In this document: in pieces, positions 53,001-64,000 of the stretch
Layout of the letters: the number at the start of each line of letters is the position of its first letter
How positions within the stretch are numbered: position 1 is the first letter of the stretch
Origin: Rhopalosiphum padi
Lineage: Eukaryota; Arthropoda; Insecta; Hemiptera; Aphididae
Length of the DNA stretch: 64,000 nt
Reading direction: 5' to 3'
NCBI RefSeq assembly: GCF_020882245.1
Contig: NC_083598.1
Location: 57,139,858 to 57,203,857, forward strand
The notes under the pieces: generated by a model
What the model was told of the DNA's origin: nothing
Databases searched by the model: none
Seen by the model: only the letters and a program-made list of their open reading frames with translations
Translations under genes and position numbers: made by a program

Positions 53001-54231
53001 AATAACCAGTCCAACACGTGTAAACTCGAGCATCGAATTATCGAAGCAAGGGACAATATTAGTGAATTATACGTATTTTGTCAATGATAAATCGTTGAAT
53101 ATGACGAAAATCAATTTTAAAAGAAGACCATCGTCTGCAAGTCTATATTTTAAGAACATTATATATTAATATGTTATTATACATTAATAGTGCTATTGAC
53201 TATTGACTATTTATTTTTTTTTATTGAGAAGGTAATAAATAGAAGGTTAAATTAATTTTTAATAAAAACAAACATTTATTATTTATATAAAGGGCCAGTC
53301 GATATTTTTCTCCCGCGATCTGTCGTCTAGGTACTGCCTGGTATAAAATCTGAAATAACGCCACCGTTAAAATGCTGCAAACAGCAGTTTGACATCGATT
53401 ACTGAGTTTTCGTGTCCAGTATGTATTGGTATTTCGTATATCCAAAACTGGAGTGGAAAATTTACAAGATTAGGTTTATATAGGTAAGATTAATAGCGTT
53501 TGCAAATAGTATTTGTTTTCAACAAACCAAAACATATCAAACAGCGTACCTATACCGATGTACCTATATGACATTGGTAACTTTTGCACGCACTGTCGGC
53601 TAATAATACCTATTATAATTATAAAACAAATGTGTTTATTGCTTTATTGTAACCCCCGATGGCAAGAAACGACTACTATACAAATGAGTAAAAAGATATT
53701 ATCGACGTATTTATAATATTATTATCATTAGTCATTACGAGGTATACGGACACTGCCGTAAAACTCGACCAATTCTTGTTCTACTGCAATACTGTGGTAT
53801 AAATGTATAATAATTATTACTTACGTATAATAAGTTATATTATTTATTATAATGCAGCACACGTCGTCGTTGTTTATTCAATATACAGCGCGAGTGTTTC
53901 ACTGTGTATATCCGCAAATAATTGTTAATTTTCTAAAAAAATACATAAAAATATATTAAAATGTTTTAGGCACGCACGCGAATTTTCATTTAAAGTAAAT
54001 AACTATAGGTACTTAGTATGCTCGTTTTAAATTTGATAGTTACCATAACTCGTTAAACGATTATAGTGTTGTACGAATAGTGTGAAGCGAATTAATAATG
54101 AAATGTTAATATAATATATAGGTACCTATTATACGCAAAATTGCCCTACGGTGTTTTTTAATTCGTTTTCAAATACGCAGTAATAAACTAAAATACAAAC
54201 GAGTGAGTTAGAATAGAAAAATTACTTTCAG
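50069..54231. other. AT-rich non-coding DNA between exon candidates
   Basis: No gene established. The open frames at 52278, 52939 (plus) and 53221-53445 (minus) have partly coding-like composition but no recognised domain or good start. A dispersed repeat lies at 51370-51612. Confidence 0.4.
51370..51612 (+). repeat. Dispersed repeat, third copy
   Basis: Shares CGCTCAGAATCGTTTTTC and upstream blocks with 41816-42015, and TTTAAATTTAACACATCCAT plus GCAGAGC with 4840-4915, linking the three copies into one family. Confidence 0.65.
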
Positions 54232-54324
54232 TTAGACGTGCCCTGTATACACAGATCGTCGGACACCGCCATCACCGCGGACACCACTCATACGAATGCG
54301 ACGAACGTGCTACCGCGCGTGTAA
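54232..54324 (+). CDS. Candidate terminal coding exon, unknown protein
   Basis: A good acceptor (AAAATTACTTTCAG) precedes a frame reading LDVPCIHRSSDTAITADTTH then TNATNVLPRV and TAA. GC-rich third positions (GCC, ACC, ATC, GAC) stand out from the AT-rich surroundings. It could be the last 30 residues of a plus-strand gene or a chance GC-rich patch; no family recognised and no upstream exon located. Confidence 0.35.
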   Translation, partial: LDVPCIHRSSDTAITADTTHTNATNVLPRV

Positions 54325-55574
54325 AATAGGTATAATCATATTAATGCTAATGTCGTCGGACGGGTGTGGGCACTATTGTTTACTTTAAGTACTTAATAGT
54401 TACTACTACTTGCTTACATGTTATTATATTGTTTATTATACACAAAAATATAGGTACTCGTTATATTCGTACTGGAACGACTGACGGCCAACACACGTCA
54501 TCGAGCTCAGTTAGAAATTACAGATACAGTACACATTAAGTTACCTACTTAATACTAATTATAAAACTACATTTTACAAAGTACCTACATCTTTTGTTTT
54601 TCGAAAATTAGTCGACTTAACTGTTGAAAGCTCGCGAATCAAATCACCTTCCACTCATTTCGAAAAAAAATATAAATATATTATTTTATAAGGTATATTT
54701 ACCATACGATATTACATAATATTTTATAACTTCGTGTTGATTTTCTATTCCGAAGACATGCGAGAGTATAATTAATTATATTCAAAATATAAAACCATTG
54801 ATTTATATAGTAGATAAATAAATTATAAAAAAAATTATCAATTTTAATTTATTGATTAGACATTGAAAAATATAAATAACCTACTATAGCCAATTATAAG
54901 TAGACTTCAATCAATGAATCGATGATCGATTGAGAAATTTGGGGAAAGTGCTCATTAGAAAAATTCTGTCAATTTGCAATGCCCATTACTTATTATTTTA
55001 TTGATTATTACTTATTAATACAATACTACATGTAGTATTAACCCGATAATTTGAATATAATTTAAATTTTATACCAATAAATTTAAGTAATACTCCTTTG
55101 CGCCTACAATCATCAATCACACACCTAATACCTATAACATATTTCTTCACAGTAATTTTAACTAATAAACTAAATTATTAATTTTTGGAATGGTTATATT
55201 ATTAACGTTATATTTTCTATTATATATTATTTATATATTTATCATAGTAATATACTATAATAATAAACTATAAGTATGTTTTCAAACATCACGTCCGAAT
55301 TGGTTCCCAAGTGTTGTTACAAAAGGTATATCCATATTGGTTTCTAGGTTGTTAAAAATTGTAGCTTTTGTCATAATATTTTTAAAAAAATTATTAGGTT
55401 TTAAAAAATTAGTTGGCTTATGATAAAACAATAAACTAGTATCAATAGTATATAGTAGTAATTTACTCAGTAGTGCTGTAGAAACTATAGAGTTACAAGG
55501 TTTTTTAATTACAAATTATAAATGAGATATTGAAAAAACAATTTTTTTAAATTTTATTTTTTAATATAATAATA
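54325..55574. other. AT-rich non-coding DNA
   Basis: No gene or repeat recognised. Confidence 0.45.
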
Positions 55575-56186
55575 ATTAGGGCTCGGAAGTTGATACATTT
55601 TGCATTTATTTTTTTGGAACTTTTTAGACGCTGCTCTCCTGGCCATAAATGTACTTCGTTAGCATGTGAATCTGAACAACTATTTTATATTATGGATTTG
55701 TTGGTGTTTATTACTTTTTAAGTTGTTTTTTGACATTTTTAATCATTTTTACTGATTCCACATTGTTTCACTTCTTATTGTCAATTATGCCGACAACTTA
55801 CTTAAAACTTTGAAATTACCACGGACTAAGATTAGTACCTATCCGATTTATCTCACCGATTACAGTCGTCGTTGTCGTGTTGTAGTGAATATTATTGTAC
55901 CTACATTTTACTATTTTTTTGTAATATTTTCGAAATTCCGAAAATTAAAACGTCGTTTAGTGCTCGTCTACGTCTACTATATATTTGTAATTTTTTTATT
56001 TAATTTTTAAGTACATATTTTGTCATTTTTATGTCATATTTTAAATAACTTGTAAGCTTTGATAAATGTATATAGAATTTTATAGCAATATAGAGTACAA
56101 TTTAAAAAATTTATATTTTTATTAATTTAAAACAAATATTTGCATTTTTTTAATGTTTTTAAGGTCATCAACTTCCGGACCCTAAT
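55575..56186. mobile_element. MITE-like element with terminal inverted repeats (about 610 bp)
   Basis: The left end ATTAGGGCTCGGAAGTTGAT and the right end, read in reverse complement ATTAGGGTCCGGAAGTTGAT, match at 18 of 20 positions. AT-only flanks (AATAAT-type) could hide a target-site duplication. There is no transposase inside; the interior is T-rich with a partly open 66-codon frame of no known family. Size and structure fit a non-autonomous DNA transposon. Confidence 0.7.
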
Positions 56187-56356
56187 AATAATTAATACAT
56201 TTTAAAAACCATAAACCTACTATTGAGCTTTGATATTTTAACTAAATACAATACTATAATGTATTGCTTCTGTTAATGTGGATATCTTATAATTTAGTAT
56301 TTAATACTTATATGTTATTATATGTCAGATTTGCTCATTATCGTACACTGCTACTA

Positions 56357-56856
56357 NNNNNNNNNNNNNNNNNNNNNNNNNNNNNNNNNNNNNNNNNNNN
56401 NNNNNNNNNNNNNNNNNNNNNNNNNNNNNNNNNNNNNNNNNNNNNNNNNNNNNNNNNNNNNNNNNNNNNNNNNNNNNNNNNNNNNNNNNNNNNNNNNNNN
56501 NNNNNNNNNNNNNNNNNNNNNNNNNNNNNNNNNNNNNNNNNNNNNNNNNNNNNNNNNNNNNNNNNNNNNNNNNNNNNNNNNNNNNNNNNNNNNNNNNNNN
56601 NNNNNNNNNNNNNNNNNNNNNNNNNNNNNNNNNNNNNNNNNNNNNNNNNNNNNNNNNNNNNNNNNNNNNNNNNNNNNNNNNNNNNNNNNNNNNNNNNNNN
56701 NNNNNNNNNNNNNNNNNNNNNNNNNNNNNNNNNNNNNNNNNNNNNNNNNNNNNNNNNNNNNNNNNNNNNNNNNNNNNNNNNNNNNNNNNNNNNNNNNNNN
56801 NNNNNNNNNNNNNNNNNNNNNNNNNNNNNNNNNNNNNNNNNNNNNNNNNNNNNNNN
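56357..56856. other. Assembly gap, 500 N
   Basis: Exactly 500 N. The left edge is unique sequence and the right edge is already inside the satellite, so the contig probably broke in repeats. Confidence 0.98.
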
Positions 56857-59800
56857 TTCCATAAAATTCGTGAAAAATCATTAAAAATCGTCATAAACTA
56901 CATTAAAAATCGGTGAAAATTCATAAATTTCTTGAATAAATCTATAAAAAAGCGCTAAAAAATCCATAAAATTCCTTAAAAAGTCGATAAATGACGTCAC
57001 TACCTCCATAAAATACCCTCAAAAAATCATTAAAAATACTCAATTAGTACATTAAAAAGTGGTAAAAATCCATAAAATTCATGAAAAATCATTAAAAATC
57101 GTCATTAACTACATTAAAAAGTGGTAAAAATCCATAAAATTCGTGAAAAATCATTAAAAATCGTCATAAACTACATTAAAAATCGGTGAAAATTCATAAA
57201 TTTCTTGAATAAATCTATAAAAAAGCGCTAAAAATCCATAAAATTCCTTAAAAAGTCCATAAATGACGTCACTACCTCCATAAAATACCCTCAAAAATCA
57301 TTAAAAAATCATCATTAACTACATAAAAAAGTGGTAAAAATCCATAAAATTCGTGAAAAATCATTAAAAATCGTCATTAACTACATTAAAAATCGGTGAA
57401 AATTCATAAATTTCTTGAATAAATCCACAAAAAAATTGCTAAAAAATCCATAAAATTCCTTAAAAAGTCGATAATTGACGTCACTACCCTCCATAAAATA
57501 CCCTCAAAAATCATTAAAAATACTCAATTAGTACATTAAAAAGTGGTAAAAATCCATAAAATACCCTCAAAAATCATTAAAAATACTCAATTAGTACATT
57601 AAAAAGTGGTAAAAATCCATAAAATTCATGAAAAATCATTAAAAATCGTCATTAACTACATTAAAAATCGGTGAAAATTCATAAATTTCTTGAATAAATC
57701 TATAAAAAAGCGCTAAAAATCCATAAAATTCCTTAAAAAGTCGATAAATGACGTCACTACCTCCATAAAATACCCTCAAAAATCATTAAAAATACTCAAT
57801 TAGTACATTAAAAAGTGGTAAAAATCCATAAAATTCGTGAAAAAATCATTAAAAATCGTCATTAACTACATTAAAAATCGGTGAAAATTCATAAATTTCT
57901 TGAATCAATCCACAAAAAAGCGCTAAAAATCCATAAAATTCCTTAAAAAGTCGATAAATGACGTCACTACCTCCATAAAATACCCTCAAAAATCATTAAA
58001 AATACTCAATTAGTACATTAAAAAGTGGTAAAAATCCATAAAAATTCATGAAAAATCATTAAAAATCGTCATTTACTACATTAAAAAGTGGTAAAAAATC
58101 CATAAAATTCGTGAAAAATCATTAAAAATCGTCATAAACTACATTAAAAATCGGTGAAAATTCATAAATTTCTTGAATAAATCTATAAAAAAGCGCTAAA
58201 AAATCCATAAAATTCCTTAAAAAGTCGATAAATGACGTCACTACCTCCATAAAATACCCTCAAAAATCATTAAAAAATACTCAATTAGTACATTAAAAAG
58301 TGGTAAAAATCCATAAAATTCGTGAAAAATCATTAAAAATCGTCATAAACTACATTAAAAATCGGTGAAAATTCATAAATTTCTTGAATAAATCTATAAA
58401 AAAAGCGCTAAAAATCCATAAAATTCCTTAAAAAGTCGATAAATGACGTCACTACCTCCATAAAATACCCTCAAAAATCATTAAAAATACTCAATTAGTA
58501 CATTAAAAAGTGGTAAAAATCCATAAAATTCATGAAAAATCATTAAAAATCGTCATTAACTACATTAAAAAGTGGTAAAAATCCATAAAATTCGTGAAAA
58601 ATCATTAAAAATCGTCATAAACTACATTAAAAATCGGTGAAAATTCATAAATTTCTTGAATAAATCTATAAAAAAAGCGCTAAAAATCCATAAAATTCCT
58701 TAAAAAGTCCATAAATGACGTCACTACCTCCATAAAATACCCTCAAAAATCATTAAAAATCATCATTAACTACATAAAAAAGTGGTAAAAATCCATAAAA
58801 TTCGTGAAAAATCATTAAAAATCGTCATTAACTACATTAAAAATCGGTGAAAATTCATAAATTTCTTGAATAAATCCACAAAAAAATTGCTAAAAATCCA
58901 TAAAATTCCTTAAAAAGTCGATAATTGACGTCACTACCTCCATAAAATACCCTCAAAAATCATTAAAAATACTCAATTAGTACATTAAAAAGTGGTAAAA
59001 ATCCATAAAATACCCTCAAAAATCATTAAAAATACTCAATTAGTACATTAAAAAGTGGTAAAAATCCATAAAATACCCTCAAAAATCATTAAAAAATACT
59101 CAATTAGTACATTAAAAAATGGTAAAAATCCATAAATACCCTCAAAAATCATTAAAAATACTCAATTAGTACATTAAAAAGTGGTAAAAATCCATAAAAT
59201 ACCCTCAAAAATCATTAAAAATACTCAATAAGTACATTAAAAATTGGTAAAAATCCATAAAATACCCTCAAATATCATTAAAAATACTCAATTAGTACAT
59301 TAAAAAGTGGTTAAAATCCATAAAATTCATGAAAAATCATTAAAAATCGTCATAAACTACATTAAAAATCGGTGAAAATTCATAAATTTCTTGAATAAAT
59401 CTATAAAAAAGCGCTAAAAATCCATAAAATTCCTTAAAAAGTCGATAAATGACGTCACTACCTCCATAAAATACCCTCAAAAATCATTAAAAATACTCAA
59501 TTAGTACATTAAAAAGTGGTAAAAATCCATAAAATTCGTGAAAAATCATTAAAAATCGTCATTAACTACATTAAAAATCGGTGAAAATCCATAAATTTCT
59601 TGAATCAATCCACAAAAAAGCGCTAAAAATCCATAAAATTCATTAAAAAGTCCATAAACGACGTCATTACCTCCATAAAATACCCTCAAAAATCATTAAA
59701 AATACTCAATTAGTACATTAAAAAGAGGTAAAAATCCATAAATACCCTCAAAAATCATTAAAAATACTCAATTAGTACATTAAAAAGTGGTAAAAATCCA

Positions 59801-61558
59801 TAAAATACCCTCAAAAATCATTAAAAATACTCAATTAGTACATTAAAAAGTGGTAAAAATCCATAAAATACCCTCAAAAATCATTAAAAATACTCAATAA
59901 GTACATTAAAAATTGGTAAAAATCCATAAAATACCCTCAAAAATCATTAAAAATACTCAATTAGTACATTAAAAAGTGGTAAAAATCCATAAAATTCGTG
60001 AAAAATCATTAAAAATCGTCATTAACTACATTAAAAATCGGTGAAAATTCATAAATTTCTTGAATCAATCCACAAAAAAGCGCTAAAAATCCATAAAATT
60101 CCTTAAAAAGTCGATAAATGACGTCACTACCTCCATAAAATACCCTCAAAAATCATTAAAAATACTCAATTAGTACATTAAAAAGTGATAAAAATCCATA
60201 AAATTCATGAAAAATCATTAAAAATCGTCATTTACTACATTAAAAAGTGGTAAAAATCCATAAAATTCGTGAAAAATCATTAAAATTCGTCATAAACTAC
60301 ATTAAAAATCGGTGAAAATTCATAAATTTCTTGAATAAATCTATAAAAAAGCGCTAAAAATCCATAAAATTCCTTAAAAAGTCGATAAATGACGTCACCA
60401 CCTCCATAAAATACCCTCAAAAATCATTAAAAATACTCAATTAGTACATTAAAAAATGGTAAAAATCCATAAATACCCTCAAAAATCATTAAAAATACTC
60501 AATTAGTACATTAAAAAGTGGTAAAAATCCATAAAATACCCTCAAAAATCATTAAAAATACTCAATAAGTACATTAAAAATTGGTAAAAATCCATAAAAT
60601 ACCCTCAAATATCATTAAAAATACTCAATTAGTACATTAAAAAGTGGTTAAAATCCATAAAATTCATGAAAAATCATTAAAAATCGTCATAAACTACATT
60701 AAAAATCGGTGAAAATTCATAAATTTCTTGAATAAATCTATAAAAAAGCGCTAAAAATCCATAAAATTCCTTAAAAAGTCGATAAATGACGTCACTACCT
60801 CCATAAAATACCCTCAAAAATCATTAAAAATACTCAATTAGTACATTAAAAAGTGGTAAAAATCCATAAAATTCGTGAAAAATCATTAAAAATCGTCATT
60901 AACTACATTAAAAATCGGTGAAAATTCATAAATTTCTTGAATCAATCCACAAAAAAGCGCTAAAAATCCATAAAATTCATTAAAAAGTCCATAAACGACG
61001 TCATTACCTCCATAAAATACCCTCAAAAATCATTAAAAATACTCAATTAGTACATTAAAAAATGGTAAAAATCCATAAATACCCTCAAAAATCATTAAAA
61101 ATACTCAATTAGTACATTAAAAAGTGGTAAAAATCCATAAATACCCTCAAAAATCATTAAAAATACTCAATTAGTACATTAAAAAGTGGTAAAAATCCAT
61201 AAAATACCCTCAAAAATCATTAAAAATACTCAATTAGTACATTAAAAAGTGGTAAAAATCCATAAAATTCATGAAAAATCATTAAAAATCGTCATTAACT
61301 ACATTAAAAATCAGTGAAAATTCATAAATTTCTTGAATAAATCCACAAAAAAGCGCTAAAAATCCATAAAATTCCTTAAAAAGTCGATAAATGACGTCAC
61401 TACCTCCATAAAATACCCTCAAAAATCATTAAAAATACTCAATTAGTACATTAAAAAATTGTAAAAATCCATAAAATTCATGAAAAATCATTAAAAATCG
61501 TCATTAACTACATTAAAAATCAGTGAAAATTCATAAATTTCTTGAATAAATCCACAAT
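56857..61558 (+). repeat. Complex satellite array: 63- and 84-bp modules, 210/273-bp units
   Basis: About 4.7 kb. The basic modules are a 63-bp type ending TTAAAAAGTGGTAAAAAT, a related 63-bp type ending AAAAATCGGTGAAAATT, and an 84-bp type with AAAAGCGCTAAAAA and TGACGTCA. One of each gives about 210 bp; extra 63-bp modules give about 273 bp or more. The distance between successive AGCGCT or equivalent sites is about 273, 210, 275, 210, 273, 212 and 272 in the first part. Sixteen copies of the 84-bp module are visible, 14 with a perfect TGACGTCA. Rare variants recur about 1338 bases (59264/60602) and 1451 bases (57436/58887) apart, so larger blocks were duplicated. It probably continues into the gap. 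Confidence 0.95.
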
Positions 61559-63066
61559 ATACAATTTTATCAAGCATACTTGCAATGGATTTAAAAACGT
61601 TGTAGTGTACAAGAGGGACCGTCGGACGTTCTTTATATATCAAAAAAATCTGATAAATCCAAGTATTAACCACCTAAGTACTGTAAAAACTACTTTTTTG
61701 AAGAAGTCTGTTTTGCAAGTTTTCGTGGTGAAGGATTTATTTTTCAACTTTGAAACCTTACACAAATATCAAGAAGGGTTGCCGAAACAGTTATCGCGCA
61801 AGAAAAAAACGAAATAATCAAGATTTTTAATTTACATTACGGTCGGCCACGGCACCTGTTCGATTTTTGCCGTTTTTTACCAAAAATACTAAATATTCGA
61901 ATTTTAACATAGAAGCATACTTGCGATGGATTAAAAAACGTTGTAGTGTGCAAGAGGGACCGTCGGACTTTCTTTCTATATCAAAAATATATGAAAAATC
62001 CAAATATTAACCACCTAAATACTGTGAAAACTACTTTTTTGAAGAAAACTATTTTGCAAGTTTTCATGGTGAAGGATTTATTTTTCAACACTGAAACATT
62101 ACACGAATCGTAAGACGGGTTGCCGTAACAGTTATCGCGCAAGAAAAAATGAAATAATCAAGATTTTCAATTTACATTACGGTCGGCCACGGCAACCTGT
62201 TCGATTTTTGCCGTTTTTTACCAAAAATACTAAATATTCGAATTTTTAACATACAAACATACTTGCGATGGATTAAAAAACGTTGTAGTGTGCAAGAGGG
62301 ACCGTCGGACTTTCTTTCTATATCAAAAATATATGAAAAATCCAAATATTACCCACCTAAATACTGTAAAAACTACTTTTTTGAAGAAGACTGTTTTGCA
62401 GGTTTTCATGGTGAAGGATTTATTTTTCAACTCTGAAACATTACACGAATCGTAAGACGGGTTGCCGTAACAGTTATCGCGCAAGAAAAAACGAAATAAT
62501 CAAGATTTTCAATTTACATTACGGTCGGCCACGGCAACTTGTTCGATTTTTGCCGTTTTTTACCAAAAATACTAAATATTCGAATTTTTAACATAGAAGC
62601 ATACTTGCAATGGATTTAAAAACGTTGTAGTGTACAAGAGGGACCGTCGGACGTTCTTTATATATCAAAAAAATCTGATAAATCCAAATATTAACCACCT
62701 AAGTACTGTAAAAACTACTTTTTTGAAGAAAACTGTTTTGCAAGTTTTCGTGGTGAAGGATTTATTTTTCAACTCTGAAACATTAAACGAATCGTAAAAC
62801 GGGTTGGCGAAAGAGTTATCGCATATGAAAACACGAAATAATCGACATTTTTAATTTACATTACGGCAGGCCACGGCCCACGGCACCTGTTATTTTTTTA
62901 ACGCTTTTCACCTAAAAAACTCTATATAAGTTTTTAAGATGGACGCGTACTCGCGATGAGTTTAAAAACGTAGTAGCGTGCATGAGCACCGTCGGACTTT
63001 CTTTCTATATCAAAAAAATCGGGAAAATCCAAATATTAACCACCAAAGTATTGTAAAAACCACTTA
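61559..63066 (+). repeat. Tandem array of about 342-bp units (about 4.4 copies)
   Basis: The landmark CTTGC(A/G)ATGG recurs at 61580, 61920, 62262 and 62604, and a diverged form near 62950, spacing 340-346. Each unit contains GAGGGACCGTCGGAC, GAAGGATTTATTTTTCAAC, GTTATCGCGCAAGAAAAAA and CGGTCGGCCACGGC; the last unit is more diverged and cut short. The first unit joins the preceding satellite without spacer. The plus-strand frame at 61542-61817 (FLKKSVLQVFVVKDLFFNFE) is only partly kept in later units, so it is not called as a gene. Confidence 0.93.
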
Positions 63067-64000
63067 AATTTGTACTGTGATCAAGGCTGAACAAAAAATA
63101 AAATTGAATAAGTTAGTGCCCTACTGCCCTAGTATTTATTTACATATTTAATAAAACAGTCAATACAATTATGTTTAGTTTTTATTAACTAGAAAAAATA
63201 TGATATGTACCTACCTACCACAATTTAATACAAATAATACAATAAGAATATATTCTTTAATATTATAGACATTATAGTATTTTGATAATTTAATTAATTT
63301 ATGAAGAAACTGTCCATAGTGTCCATTACGACTAGGTGTAATCTATTCATAATTATTTAATATACTAAATGACTTATGTCAGAAAATAGTTAAGTTTACA
63401 AAGTATTTAAATTTGAAAAACTATAAGCTATAAACGATAAACCATTTACTATTAAATAGAATTATTTTAATATTTATCTAAGTATATGTTTAAATGCATA
63501 ATATAATGTAAATGCAAATAAACATTGTTTCTTGTGCCAATATTTGTGTACCTACTGTACCTAGTTATAACTAAATAACTAAAATAAATTTCATGAAAAT
63601 CTAGTTATTGGATTCACACTGCATACTCGTATAGTTTAGTGTTTAACTAAAATATTCGTGATTTTGTTTCATTCTTAAAAAAAATCAAAAAACTACTGAG
63701 AATTTGAAATTTTTTTTTAAGTTTCAAGTAGAATATATTTCTGAAATATAAAACTGTTGAATGAATTATTTGGAAAAAGTCTTGAATTACCAGTTCAAAT
63801 AAATATGCATTACACTTATTAAATTAAATAAAAACAATTAAAAAATAACAATGGTAAAAATAATTTGTGTCTATATTATACAAAACTGTTATTAATTTAT
63901 TATCTATATTGATGACCAAAAATAAAAACCAGTTGATCAAAATTTAAAAAAAAGTGTAATTAGTAGGTAATAAATAATACATTTTAGTTATTATGTTATA
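63067..64000. other. AT-rich non-coding DNA
   Basis: Unique AT-rich sequence; nothing recognised. Confidence 0.5.

Noticed and set aside
56857..61558. CRISPR array
   Set aside because: Eukaryotic context, no unique spacers between fixed repeats, and modules that are mutual variants; this is a satellite.
61542..61817. 91-codon protein gene in the 342-bp array
   Set aside because: The frame begins in the other satellite and is interrupted by stops in later units, so coding is not supported.

Overview
The window is animal, almost certainly insect, nuclear DNA, and most likely from an aphid or close hemipteran relative. The reasons are spliced genes with canonical GT/AG introns, replication-dependent histone genes without introns that end in the metazoan histone 3' stem-loop, very high AT content, and frequent TAGGTA/TACCTA-type words with dispersed AT-rich repeats of the kind I associate with aphids. 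The last point is recollection plus inference; no species call is possible. Two gaps of exactly 500 N (32131-32630 and 56357-56856) look like scaffold joins.

Left flank (1-9866): the 3' half of a ZnT1/SLC30A1-type zinc exporter (four exons, 1060-1949), an AT-rich spacer with old repeats, a GC-rich promoter (about 6780-7560), and a complete four-exon PGAP2-like gene (7749-9866).

Histone block (12.8-28.4 kb): a replication-dependent histone locus arranged as a giant inverted repeat. The left arm (9156-17898) carries, in order, the 3' part of PGAP2, a short-tail H4, H2B, H2A, H4 and H3.2. The right arm (23387-32130) carries the same genes in reverse. Coordinates mirror as p <-> 41286-p across almost the whole arm, with only one 1-bp homopolymer difference seen. 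The 5.5-kb spacer holds a dead Jockey-like LINE fragment and the only H1 gene, whose C-terminal reading frame is broken by one extra A. H2A/H2B and H3/H4 are divergent pairs with shared promoters. The outermost H4 in each arm lacks seven tail residues (K8 to G14), and the region where its promoter should be is a fragment of the satellite found 43 kb away in this window. The right arm ends exactly at an N gap, inside PGAP2 exon 2, so the structure may be real or partly an assembly product.

Right part (32.6-64 kb): mostly AT-rich intergenic or intronic DNA with decayed retrotransposon fragments, dispersed repeats, two GC-rich promoter-like islands, two isolated candidate coding exons (49968-50068 minus; 54232-54324 plus), a roughly 610-bp TIR element (55575-56186), then a 4.7-kb satellite (63/84-bp modules combined into about 210- and 273-bp units, each long unit with a CRE-like palindrome) directly followed by a roughly 342-bp tandem array.

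The histone genes supply the S-phase nucleosome set (H2A, H2B, H3.2, H4 plus linker H1). The flanking genes (zinc efflux, GPI-anchor maturation) are unrelated housekeeping genes.
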